From: Verrucomicrobiia bacterium
GTDB taxonomy: Bacteria; Verrucomicrobiota; Verrucomicrobiia; Limisphaerales; CAIMTB01
Length of the DNA stretch: 64,000 nucleotides
Direction of reading: 5' to 3'
NCBI GenBank assembly: GCA_019634625.1
Contig: JAHCBA010000031.1
Coordinates: forward strand, 1-64,000
The position numbers were made by a program, and so were the translations under genes. The notes under the pieces are model-generated. The model saw nothing but the letters and a program-made list of their open reading frames with translations, did no database searches and was not told the DNA's origin. Positions 26,755-35,221 of the stretch are shown one piece after another; positions within the stretch are counted from its first letter, which is position 1; each line of letters begins with the position of its first letter.

Positions 26755-27959
26755 CGGGAAATCGCCGGCTCGCCCTCGAGAAACGTGGCCACGCCGGCCA
26801 CCACCTCGTCCCGCTGCTCCGCGGTCAGTTCCGGATACACCGGCACACTCAGCACCTCGCCCGCCAGCCGTTCCGACACCGGCAACTCCGGCGGCACCCC
26901 GGTGGCGGGACGGAAGCACGCCTGGGCATGAAGCGGGATCGGATAGTAGATCTCCGTCCCGATGCCCCGCCCGGCCAGATGATCCCGGAGTGCCTCCCGC
27001 CGCCCGGGTCCGGGCACGCGGAGCGTGTACTGGTTCCAGATGGAATCGTTGTGCGGATAGGCCACCGGCAGAATCAGCCGCGCTCCGTCGCCCGTCCCCC
27101 CGCCGGCGACCGGTTCCTGGCAACCGCACCGCGCCGGTTCCGCCACCCGGACTCCGGGCAGGGCCGCCAACCGCCGCGTGTATTCCCCGGCGTGAGCGCT
27201 CCGGGCGGCGTTGTACGACCCGGCATGCGGGAGTTTCACCGCCAGCAACGCGGCCTGGAGCGGGTCCATGCGGAAATTCGCCCCGACCACCTGGTGGTGA
27301 TACTTCGGTCGCCCCCCATGCACTCGCAGCAACCTCGCCCGGTCCGCCAGGGCATCGTCCTGCGTCACCAACAACCCTGCATCGCCGAACCCGCCAAGGT
27401 TCTTGCTCGGAAAGAAACTGAACGTCCCGAAATCCCCCAGCCCTCCCACAGGGCGACCCCGGTACCGCGCCCCCAGCGCCTGCGCGGCATCCTCGATCAC
27501 CCGCAATCCTTCCCGTCGCGCCCAGGCCAGAATCGGATCCATGTCCGCCGACTGCCCGAAGAGATGCACCGGGATCACCGCCTTGCACCGGGCGGTCCGG
27601 CGCCGCACCGCATCGGCAACGTCGAGATTGAAGCAGACCGGACAGACATCGACGAACACCGGCGTGGCCCCCAACCGCGCCACGCACCCGGCGGTGGCGA
27701 AGAAGGTGAACGACGGCACCAGCACCTCGTCCCCCGGCCCAATGCCCAGCGCCATCAGGGCCAGCAGAATCGCGTCCGTCCCCGACGACACCCCCAGCGC
27801 GTGCCGCACCTCCAGTCGCGCCGCCAGGTCCGCCTCGAACGCCTCGAGTTCCGGGCCCATGATGAACTGCCCCGACCGCAGCACCCGGTCGAACGCCGCC
27901 CGCAGTTCCCCTTCCAGGGCCAGGTTCTGACCCTTCAAATCCAGCAACGGTACCGGCAT
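26751..27959 (-). CDS. DegT/DnrJ/EryC1/StrS sugar aminotransferase
   Basis: From ATG 27959 the protein has 402 residues. It shows the PLP lysine in FSFFPSKNLGGFGDAG (Lys186), VIEDAAQALGARYRG with the cofactor-binding Asp, VPVHLFGQSADMD-like and VGANFRMDPLQAALLAVKL. It transfers an amino group to a keto-sugar nucleotide, the usual step in making amino-deoxy sugars. The central insertion at about residues 265-290 (GCQEPVAGGGTGDGARL) is an unusual low-complexity loop. It is followed directly by the Ldh-family gene. Confidence 0.93.
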   Translation of the reverse strand: MPVPLLDLKGQNLALEGELRAAFDRVLRSGQFIMGPELEAFEADLAARLEVRHALGVSSGTDAILLALMALGIGPGDEVLVPSFTFFATAGCVARLGATPVFVDVCPVCFNLDVADAVRRRTARCKAVIPVHLFGQSADMDPILAWARREGLRVIEDAAQALGARYRGRPVGGLGDFGTFSFFPSKNLGGFGDAGLLVTQDDALADRARLLRVHGGRPKYHHQVVGANFRMDPLQAALLAVKLPHAGSYNAARSAHAGEYTRRLAALPGVRVAEPARCGCQEPVAGGGTGDGARLILPVAYPHNDSIWNQYTLRVPGPGRREALRDHLAGRGIGTEIYYPIPLHAQACFRPATGVPPELPVSERLAGEVLSVPVYPELTAEQRDEVVAGVATFLEGEPAISR

Positions 27960-28219
27960 GATCTTACGTCTCCCACCCACGCGCACCCCTGCCCTCAACC
28001 CGCCTCAAGTCCCTCGGGATCTGCGGCTTCGCGGGCACACTTCGTGCCCGTCGGTTCGCCTGCAAATGCCCCTCCAGCGCCCCTCCGGCAGACCGATCTG
28101 ACACTCGGGAATCCCCCTCCCAACGCCCTCCAGACCAGCAGATCGGGGAAAGCCGAACAAGAGCAATTCCCCGCGGTGCGGTGCATCCCGCGCATCCCGG
28201 AGTTCAGGGAACAGCCCGC
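27960..28219. other. Intergenic stretch without a recognised gene
   Basis: This 260-nt stretch lies between the aminotransferase and the CPBP protease. No convincing coding frame, repeat or hairpin was seen. It may hold the promoter for the aminotransferase unit. Confidence 0.4.
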
Positions 28220-28927
28220 CTACCAGAACTTCCAGTCGTCCTGGAACACCACCCACAGGCCCAGCAGGAAATTGGTGATCGCATGCGCCGTCATGGCGTC
28301 CCCGATCCGGTTCTTCCGAAACACCAGCCAGTGGTAGGCCAGCCCGCACAGGATTCCCGCCAGCCACTGCTGATGCGTGAACCCGAAGATCAGGCAGGTG
28401 AGCCCCAGCGATACCCAGTGCACCCGGTTCAATGCCACCTTCTCGAACTCCGGACTGATCAGGTACCGGTACACGAACGACCGATAAAACACCTCCTCCA
28501 GCATCGGCACCACCAGCGACGATCCCGCCAGCCGGACCACCACAAAGAGCCACGCCATCGCCCCCACACCGAAATGCTCGAACGGATTCCAAACCGACGC
28601 CGGCTTCTCCGCCGGGTCGTCCCCCATTCCCAACCGGAACCACAACACGTCCTGACCCGGGTACCACGAATCGATCCCCACCCACATCACGCACACTCCC
28701 ACTCCGACCACCGCCGCCTCCCAGCTCCACGCCCACTTCATCTCGGCGATGACGCCGCGCAATTCCCACAGCATCCACGCCGCCACCACCGTCTTGGCGA
28801 GGTACAGCCAGTAGCGCCCGCCCTCGCCGAACCATCCCTGCGCCGAAGTCAGCACCAGGAACACCACAAACGGCACCACCCGCGCCAGCACCGGCGATTT
28901 CCGGACATTGTCCATCAGGGAACTCAT
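28220..28927 (-). CDS. CPBP-family intramembrane protease (CAAX protease-related, exosortase-linked)
   Basis: The 235-residue protein has eight or so membrane helices. It shows the CPBP catalytic motifs MLEEVFYRSFVYRYL (EExxxR, about residue 140), CLIFGFTHQQW (FxxxH) and HAITNFLLGLW (HxxxN). This arrangement and length fit the CAAX prenyl protease-related proteins found with exosortases. It could process a component of the exosortase/exopolysaccharide pathway. It overlaps the end of hisC by 4 nt, so it is translated with the histidine genes although the function is unrelated. Confidence 0.85.
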   Translation of the reverse strand: MSSLMDNVRKSPVLARVVPFVVFLVLTSAQGWFGEGGRYWLYLAKTVVAAWMLWELRGVIAEMKWAWSWEAAVVGVGVCVMWVGIDSWYPGQDVLWFRLGMGDDPAEKPASVWNPFEHFGVGAMAWLFVVVRLAGSSLVVPMLEEVFYRSFVYRYLISPEFEKVALNRVHWVSLGLTCLIFGFTHQQWLAGILCGLAYHWLVFRKNRIGDAMTAHAITNFLLGLWVVFQDDWKFW

Positions 28928-30093
28928 TTGCCTCCTTTGCGCTCCGTGGCCCCGTCCTCCCGACGCCGTTCCCGCAGGATGCCACGCACCGCCCGCAGAA
29001 ACCGGTCCGCCTCCCCGTCCGTGCCCACCGTCACCCGCAGGTGCCGGTTCAGCCCGGTTCCCGAAAACCAGCGCACCACCATCCGCCGCTCCCGCAGCCG
29101 GTCACGCCACTGTTCCGCCGGCGGCCCCGGAGGTTCCATCCACAGGAAATTCGTCTGGCTCGGTGCCACCCGGAAGCCCAGACCCGCCAGTTCCCGCGCC
29201 AACCGCTCCCGTGTGGCCACCACCCGCTGCTGGGTCCGCCGGTAATACTCCGGGTCCTCCAGTGTCGCCTCCGCCGCCACCTGGCCCAGCCCGTTCACGT
29301 TGTAACTGTCGCGGATCTTGTGCAGCGCCCCGATCAGAACCGGGTGCCCCACGAAATACCCGACCCGCTGAAAACACAGCGAGTACGCCTTGGAGAACGT
29401 CCGCGCCACCAGGACGTGCGGGTGCTTCAAGGCCAGCCCCATGGCATGCTCGTCGGCAAAGTCCACATAGGCTTCGTCCAGCACAACCACCCCGCGCATC
29501 GCCCCGCACAACCGATCCAGCGCCCCGGTCGCATAACCGCGCCCGCTCGGCGCATTCGGCGTCGTCACCAAGGTCAGCGCCGCCCCCGCCTCGAGCCTTG
29601 CCGGGCCGCGCCCGACCGCCGGCTCGGGCAATCCGAAATCCGCCTCCAAGGGCACCTCCCGCCGCACCGCTCCATGGGCGTCCGCCAGCACCGGGTACAG
29701 CGAATAGCTGGGCGTGAAGTACTGCACCGTGGCCCGCGCGGCGGCCTTCGCACCGGTGGACGCCACCGCATCCGCGGGTTCCACGAAGCACCGCACCGCC
29801 AGCGCCAGCAGTTCGTCGCTGCCATTGCCCACGATGACGTTCTCCACCGCGCATCCGTGCCGTCGCGCCAGCTTTTCCCGCAGCCGCTCCGCCGTCGGCG
29901 ACGGATACAACCGCAACCGCCAGTCGGTCGCCGCCCGGATCGCCCGCAAGACCCGCGGGGACGGCGGGTACGGGTTCTCGTTGGTGTTCAACTTCACCAG
30001 CCCGCCGGTCCTGGGCTGCTCCCCCGGCGTGTAGGCGTGCAACCGGCGCACCAGCGGACGCACCAGGCGGTTCGGATCGAGGGGGCGGGCCAT
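28924..30093 (-). CDS. hisC: Histidinol-phosphate aminotransferase
   Basis: This class I/II PLP aminotransferase of histidine biosynthesis converts imidazole-acetol phosphate to histidinol phosphate. The sequence shows VKLNTNENPYPPSPRVLRAI, VIVGNGSDELLALA, VVLDEAYVDFADEHA and the PLP-lysine segment VARTFSKAYSLCFQRVGYF. The length is about 389 residues from ATG 30093 (a second ATG lies two codons upstream). It follows hisD by about 40 nt. Such a pair could also serve other aminotransferase needs, but the sequence is ordinary HisC. Confidence 0.94.
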   Translation of the reverse strand: MARPLDPNRLVRPLVRRLHAYTPGEQPRTGGLVKLNTNENPYPPSPRVLRAIRAATDWRLRLYPSPTAERLREKLARRHGCAVENVIVGNGSDELLALAVRCFVEPADAVASTGAKAAARATVQYFTPSYSLYPVLADAHGAVRREVPLEADFGLPEPAVGRGPARLEAGAALTLVTTPNAPSGRGYATGALDRLCGAMRGVVVLDEAYVDFADEHAMGLALKHPHVLVARTFSKAYSLCFQRVGYFVGHPVLIGALHKIRDSYNVNGLGQVAAEATLEDPEYYRRTQQRVVATRERLARELAGLGFRVAPSQTNFLWMEPPGPPAEQWRDRLRERRMVVRWFSGTGLNRHLRVTVGTDGEADRFLRAVRGILRERRREDGATERKGGK

Positions 30094-30132
30094 GTTCAAT
30101 CGGCGGGATGCGAAGACTCGGACCCATTCCCC

Positions 30133-31431
30133 TCAACGTCGGCTCAACCGGATCGAGGCCGACGCGCCGTGCGCATCGAGCCCTTCGATGGCGGCAAAGG
30201 TCCGCACCGCCGCCTCCGCCTTCTTCACCGACGCCTTGCCGTACTCGACCACGCTGGTCCGGTGTTGGAACTGGTCCACCGTGAGACCCGCGAACGACCG
30301 GCCCGCGCCCCCGGTGGGCAGCGTATGACTCGGTCCCGCCACGTAATCCCCCAGCACGGTCGGGGACCATGAGCCGATGAAGATCGCCCCTGCCGTCACG
30401 ATGCCATCGGCCCAGCGGGCGGCGCGGCGCGCGTGAATCTCGCAATGCTCGGGCGCCAGTTGGTTCGCCACCCGCACCCCGTGGTCCATCGATTTCACGT
30501 GGATCAGCCAGCCGCCCGCCTCGAGGGCACGCACGATGTAGTCCCGTCGCGCCAGGCCCGCCAGTTGCCGGTCCACCTCCCGCCGAACCGCCGTGAGCAA
30601 CCGGCTCGAGGGCGTCACCAGCCATACCCGCTCGTCCCCCGATCCATGTTCCGCCTGGGCCAGCAGATCCGCCGCCACCCACGCCGGGTTGGCCGTCTCG
30701 TCCGCCAGCACCAGCACCTCGCTCGGACCCGGCAGCAAATCCACCGCCACGCGCCCGAATAGGAGCCGCTTCGCCGCCACCACGTACGCATTGCCGGGCC
30801 CGAACACCTTGTCCACCGCCCGGATCGTCCCGGTTCCCACCGCCATCGCCGCGATGGCCTGCGCCCCGCCCACCTTGTAGATCTCCGTCGCCCCCGCCGT
30901 CGCCGCCGCGAACAGCAGTGCCGGATTCACCGTGCCGTCCCGCCCGGGCGGCGTGCAGACCACGATCTCAGGACACCCCGCCACACGCGCCAGGGTCACC
31001 GTCATCAGCGCCGTGGACACCAGCGGCGCCGTCCCCCCGGGGATGTACAACCCCACCCGCCGGAACGGGTCGAACTTCTCCCCCACCTTCGCCCCGTGCC
31101 GGTTCACCCCGGTCCAGCGGCGCCGCAGGGAACGACGGGCGAATGCCGCGATGTTGCGCTCCGCCTCCTTCACCGCCGCCCGCAATTCCGCGCTCACCCG
31201 CACCGAGGCCCCCAGCCGCTCGGCCACGCTCACCGCAAAACGGTCCGGCTCCAACCGCACCCCGTCGAACCGCTCGGTCAGCTCCGTCAACGCCTCGTCC
31301 CCCCGGCCCATCACCGCCTCGATCGTCTCCCGGGCCCGCAGTTCCACCATCGGATCGAACAGACTCGAACTCGCCGCCGCCCCCGCCAGGCGCGCCTCGA
31401 AATCGTCGTCCGTGTGCCGCAGCAATCGCAT
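30133..31431 (-). CDS. hisD: Histidinol dehydrogenase
   Basis: The 432-residue zinc enzyme oxidises histidinol twice to histidine. The family signature is complete: RVGLYIPGGTAPLVSTALM, IYKVGGAQAIAAMAVG, DKVFGPGNAYVVAAKR, LLPGPSEVLVLADE, DLLAQAEHGSGD (zinc Gln/His) and LAPEHCEIHA plus GDYVAGPSHTLPTGG. It is the first gene of the hisD-hisC-CPBP transcription unit. The 177-nt gap to the divergent SBP56 gene must hold promoters for both directions. Confidence 0.97.
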   Translation of the reverse strand: MRLLRHTDDDFEARLAGAAASSSLFDPMVELRARETIEAVMGRGDEALTELTERFDGVRLEPDRFAVSVAERLGASVRVSAELRAAVKEAERNIAAFARRSLRRRWTGVNRHGAKVGEKFDPFRRVGLYIPGGTAPLVSTALMTVTLARVAGCPEIVVCTPPGRDGTVNPALLFAAATAGATEIYKVGGAQAIAAMAVGTGTIRAVDKVFGPGNAYVVAAKRLLFGRVAVDLLPGPSEVLVLADETANPAWVAADLLAQAEHGSGDERVWLVTPSSRLLTAVRREVDRQLAGLARRDYIVRALEAGGWLIHVKSMDHGVRVANQLAPEHCEIHARRAARWADGIVTAGAIFIGSWSPTVLGDYVAGPSHTLPTGGAGRSFAGLTVDQFQHRTSVVEYGKASVKKAEAAVRTFAAIEGLDAHGASASIRLSRR

Positions 31432-31608
31432 GAGGCCGCGACGCTAGTGAGATTGCCCGCCCAAGTCAAAACGACCTCCCGCCATGACCTGAGTTTCCAT
31501 GGCACGATTCGTCCGCGCCTTGCGCACTTCCCCAACGGAACGCCGTTCCCTGCCCCCCCATGAACGGGGCAGGACGGCCCAAACCCATCCACTAACCCTC
31601 ATTCGATC

Positions 31609-32934
31609 ATGCAATCCATCCTCAATGACCCCCATCCCCACCGCATCCCGTCCCTTCCGGCCCTCGTCGCCGGTCTCGGCCTGCTCGCCTTCCCGGCCCG
31701 CGCCGACGAAACCTGCATGTCCCCCTACATGCCCCGCATCACCGGCCAGGAGGAGTTCGTCTATGTCTGGACCCTCGGCGATGAATCCATCGGCGACGGC
31801 TCCGACAAGCTGGTCACCGTCGGGGTCAAACCCGGACGCACCTACGGTCAGGTCCTCCACTCCGTCTCCGTCGGCTCCCGCAACGAGGCGCACCACGGCG
31901 GCTTCACCGACGATCGCCGCCAGCTCTGGCTCGCCGGCCTCGAAACCAGCCGCATCTTCATCTTCGATGTCCATACCGACCCGGCCCGGCCCAGCCTGAT
32001 CCGCATCATCGATGACTTCGCCGAGAAGACCGGCGGTGCCGTCGGACCCCACGGCGCCTACGCCCTCCCGGGACGCGTCCTGATCCCCTGCCTGTCCAAC
32101 ACCTCCGACCTCGGCGGCCGCACCGCCCTCGTCGAGTACAGCAACGAGGGCAACTTCATCGCCACCCACTGGATGCCCACCCAGTCGGACCCCCGCGGCG
32201 CCGCGATCGAGTCGGTGGCCGACGGCTACGGCTACGACGCCCGGGTCCTGCCCCGGAAGAACGTCATGCTCAGCTCGTCCTTCACCGGCTGGTCCAACTA
32301 CACCATGGACTTCGCCCAGATGGTCCAGGACCCCGAGGCCATGAAGCGCTTCGGTCAAACCATGGTCCTCTGGGATTTCCACGCCCGCCAGCCGCGCAAG
32401 GTCTTCCATGTCCCGGGCGCCCCCCTCGAGATCCGCTGGGCCTGGGGTCCCACCCACAACTACGCCTTCACCGCCTCCGCCCTCACCTCGAAGCTCTGGC
32501 TCGTGTACGAGGATGCCGACACCCGCGAATGGCAGGCCAGGGAGGTTGCCGACATCGGCGATCCGTCCCAGCTCCCGCTCCCCGTGGACATCAGCCTCAG
32601 CTCGGACGATTCCACCCTCTTCGTAAGCTGCTTCGGCGACGGCAAGGTCCGTGTCTTCGATGTCTCCAACCCCCACCGGCCCCGCCAGACCTACGAGGAA
32701 TCCATCGGGCGCCAGGTCAACATGGTGTCGCAGAGCTGGGACGGCCGGCGCCTCTACTTCACCAGCTCGCTCCTCGCCCGCTGGGACAAGAAGGGCGAAG
32801 ACAACGAACAGTACTTCAAGGCCTACCGCTGGAACGGACGCCGCCTCCGCCACCAGTTCACCCTCGACTTCGCCAAACTCGAACTCGGACGGCCCCACCA
32901 CATGCTCTTCGGCTCGACCCAGCTCTTCAAGTAA
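31609..32934 (+). CDS. Selenium-binding protein 56 family (methanethiol oxidase-like), exported
   Basis: The 441-residue protein has a signal peptide (SLPALVAGLGLLAFPARADE, residues 14-33). The SBP56 fold follows: HHGGFTDDRRQLWLAGLETSR, VGPHGAYALPGRVLI, SSFTGWSNYTMDFAQM, VLWDFHARQPRKVFHVPG and NYAFTASALTSKLWLVYED. In this family, methanethiol oxidase MtoX is periplasmic, copper-containing, and encoded beside a SCO1/SenC gene. The next gene here is a SCO1-like protein, which makes a methanethiol oxidase or related copper enzyme role likely. A cysteine near the mature N-terminus (TCMSPYMPR) fits the family. Confidence 0.88.
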   Translation: MQSILNDPHPHRIPSLPALVAGLGLLAFPARADETCMSPYMPRITGQEEFVYVWTLGDESIGDGSDKLVTVGVKPGRTYGQVLHSVSVGSRNEAHHGGFTDDRRQLWLAGLETSRIFIFDVHTDPARPSLIRIIDDFAEKTGGAVGPHGAYALPGRVLIPCLSNTSDLGGRTALVEYSNEGNFIATHWMPTQSDPRGAAIESVADGYGYDARVLPRKNVMLSSSFTGWSNYTMDFAQMVQDPEAMKRFGQTMVLWDFHARQPRKVFHVPGAPLEIRWAWGPTHNYAFTASALTSKLWLVYEDADTREWQAREVADIGDPSQLPLPVDISLSSDDSTLFVSCFGDGKVRVFDVSNPHRPRQTYEESIGRQVNMVSQSWDGRRLYFTSSLLARWDKKGEDNEQYFKAYRWNGRRLRHQFTLDFAKLELGRPHHMLFGSTQLFK

Positions 32935-32972
32935 CCGCCCCCACCAACCCCAATCCCGAAACCCATCCTCGC

Positions 32973-33707
32973 ATGCCCCACGTCCATCCTCCGCACCCGG
33001 CCGGGCTCCATGTCCGAACCCGCCTCCTCGCCGCCCGGATCGCCCTCGCCCTGTTGGCCCTGCCGCCGGCTCTCCCCGCCGACGACGGCCTCGCCGCCCT
33101 GGAAGGATTCTCCTACCAGCCGCCGCAGCCCGGCACCTACACCCTGCCCGTCATCAAACCCGCCGCCGACGGCCAGGTCATCGACCACACCGGCCAGACC
33201 CGCTCCCTGCACGACCTGACCCGCGGCGCGGTCACGGTGATGAGCTTCATCTACACCCGCTGCGCCTCGCCCCGGGCCTGTCCCTTCGCCACCGGGGTGC
33301 TCAACCAGATCCATGAGGTGGCCGGCGCCCGGCCCGAGTTCGCCGGGCGCCTGCGCCTCATCAGCATGAGCTTCGACCCGGAGAACGACACCGCCCGCCG
33401 CATGTCGGACTACTCCCGCTGGGCCCGCGAACGCAGCGTCCCCGTGGACTGGCACTTCCTCACCACCCGCTCCGCCACGGAACTCAACCCGATCCTCGAC
33501 GCCTACGGTCAGGCGGTGAACCGGCGTTCCAATCCCCGCGATCCGCAGGGGCCCCTCCACCACACCCTCCGCGTCTTCCTCATCGACGCCGAAGGCCGCA
33601 TCCGGAACATCTACAGCTCCGACACCCTCGACCCCAGGCTGGTGCTGACCGACATCCGTACCCTCCTCATCGAGTCCGGCACCGCAGCCTCCCCCACGGC
33701 CGGTTGA
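32973..33707 (+). CDS. SCO1/SenC-like copper chaperone, exported
   Basis: From ATG 32973 the protein has 244 residues: a signal peptide (LLAARIALALLALPPALPA), then a thioredoxin-like domain. The metal-binding segment is FIYTRCASPRACPFATG, a CX5C variant of the usual CX3C of SCO proteins. The distal histidine lies in GPLHHTLRVFLIDAEGRI, and LISMSFDPENDTA is also typical. It would load copper into a partner enzyme, here most likely the SBP56 protein encoded 38 nt upstream. The spacing implies a bicistronic unit. Longer upstream frames are antisense or out of frame with the SBP56 gene and are not used. Confidence 0.88.
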   Translation: MPHVHPPHPAGLHVRTRLLAARIALALLALPPALPADDGLAALEGFSYQPPQPGTYTLPVIKPAADGQVIDHTGQTRSLHDLTRGAVTVMSFIYTRCASPRACPFATGVLNQIHEVAGARPEFAGRLRLISMSFDPENDTARRMSDYSRWARERSVPVDWHFLTTRSATELNPILDAYGQAVNRRSNPRDPQGPLHHTLRVFLIDAEGRIRNIYSSDTLDPRLVLTDIRTLLIESGTAASPTAG

Positions 33708-33739
33708 CCCCGCCCCGCCCATGCCTCCACGAGGTGTCG

Positions 33740-34510
33740 GCTGGGGAGACAGCGATTCGGAGGGACTGCACCCTTCGGAGGGACTGCACCCTTCGGAGGG
33801 ACGAGCTCCGCGAGTCCTCAATCCAATGCTCCACTCCCCTGCGGCCTCGTGGAACTCGGCCCTCCGATTTCATCCCCTCGCTTCAATTCGGAGGGACGAG
33901 CTCCGCGAGTCCTCAATCCAATGCTCCCCTCCCCTGCCGGCCTCGTGGAACTCGGCCCTCCGATTTCGCCACCCTGCTTCACCCTTCGGATGGACGAGCT
34001 CCGCGAGTCCGCAATCCATTGCACCATTCCGTTTTCCCATCCCCGGGGACTCGTACTCAGCCCGAAGGGCGGTACTCGTACTCGTCATCGTCCTCGACTC
34101 GCAGGCACACCGTTTCAGCGTCGCCTCATGGCTGGCCCGATGGGTGCGATCGGGTTCGGACCTTTCATTCCGCATGCGAACTGGGCGGGGCGATTAAGAT
34201 TAAGATTAAGATTAAGATTAAGATTAAGATTAAGATTAAGATTAGGATTACGAGTACGGGTACGTGTACGAGGTCTGCTGCAAAACGCTGAGATGCACTG
34301 GCAGCAGGGCGGACACGCGGGGGGGGCAGAGGCTGGGTCGAACTCTGTTCGGTATGCACGCTTCAGCGTTGTCGAGGGCGGAGATGGAAGGCTCACGCTG
34401 AAGCCTGGACACCCAACGGACCCTCCGATCCCACCCCTCCGCTTCACCCTTCGGAGGGACGAGCTCTGCGAGTCCGCAATCCATTGCTCCCCTCCCCTGG
34501 CGGCCTCGTG
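33740..34510. repeat. Mosaic repeat island with REP-like units and hexamer array
   Basis: The gene-free interval is filled by repeats. REP-like units related to the 97-bp family occur at about 33755-34030, some partial; GGACTGCACCCTTCGGAG is repeated at the left end. A composite element follows (34047-34440) starting GGGGACTCGTACTCAGCCCG with an eight- to nine-copy GATTAA array (34193-34245) and a palindromic CACGCTTCAGCG/CACGCTGAAGC segment. A last REP-like unit lies at about 34449-34510. The layout copies the island at 13.7-14.2 kb. Confidence 0.92.
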
Positions 34511-34553
34511 GATCCCGCACCCCATCCGCCGCCTTGAACCCGCCCCGACCCCG

Positions 34554-35192
34554 ATGGCATCCATAGACATGGCATCTTCCGATCCGCACCCGGCCCCGGA
34601 TCCGCTGGGTGTCCCCGGCGAGGTCACCCGCCTGATGACCGCGATCGAATCCGGGGATCCGTCGGCGTCGGAACAGCTCCTGCCCCTCGTCTATCGCGAA
34701 CTCCGCGGCCTCGCCGCCGCCCGGCTCGCCCGCGAGCAACCCGGCCAGACCCTTCAGGCCACCGCCCTCGTCCACGAAGCCTGGCTCCGCCTCGTCGGCG
34801 GCGAACCCCGCCACTGGAACAGCCGCGGCCACTTCTTCGGCGCCGCCGCCGAGGCCATGCGCCGCCTCCTCATCGAGAACGCCCGCCGCAAACGCAGCCT
34901 CAAACGCGGCGGCGACCTCGAACGCGTCAACTGGTCCCAGGTCCGGCTTGCCGTCGAAACCGACGACGACCGCCTCATCGCCCTCCACGAAGCCCTGGAA
35001 CGACTCGAAGCCGACGACCCCCAGGCCGCCCAACTGGTCAAGCTCCGCTTCTTCGCCGGCCTCACCGGTCCCCAGACCGCCCAGGCCCTCGGCCTCGCCG
35101 AACGCACCGCCGCCCGCCTCTGGGCCTATGCCCGCGCCTGGCTCCTCCGCGAACTCCAGGCTGACGCCCCCACCCAGTGGCCCCGCGACTGA
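34554..35192 (+). CDS. ECF-subfamily RNA polymerase sigma factor (TIGR02999 type)
   Basis: From ATG 34554 the protein has 212 residues. It carries sigma region 2-like VTRLMTAIESGDPSASEQLL and LVYRELRGLAAARLAREQPG, the group-specific LQATALVHEAWLRLVGG and FFGAAAEAMRRLLIENARRK, and a region 4 helix-turn-helix (TGPQTAQALGLAERTAARLW). This subfamily is abundant in Planctomycetes and Verrucomicrobia and usually sits next to a Ser/Thr kinase gene, as here. The next gene begins 30 nt downstream. The sigma factor probably directs a response triggered through that kinase. An alternative ATG is at 34569. Confidence 0.92.
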   Translation: MASIDMASSDPHPAPDPLGVPGEVTRLMTAIESGDPSASEQLLPLVYRELRGLAAARLAREQPGQTLQATALVHEAWLRLVGGEPRHWNSRGHFFGAAAEAMRRLLIENARRKRSLKRGGDLERVNWSQVRLAVETDDDRLIALHEALERLEADDPQAAQLVKLRFFAGLTGPQTAQALGLAERTAARLWAYARAWLLRELQADAPTQWPRD

Positions 35193-35221
35193 CCCGCCGT
35201 CGCTTCCCCCCCAACCCGCCG

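Noticed and set aside
31444-32901. 485-codon minus-strand frame opposite the SBP56 gene
   Set aside because: The composition is that of an antisense frame and the plus strand has a full SBP56 protein with signal peptide.
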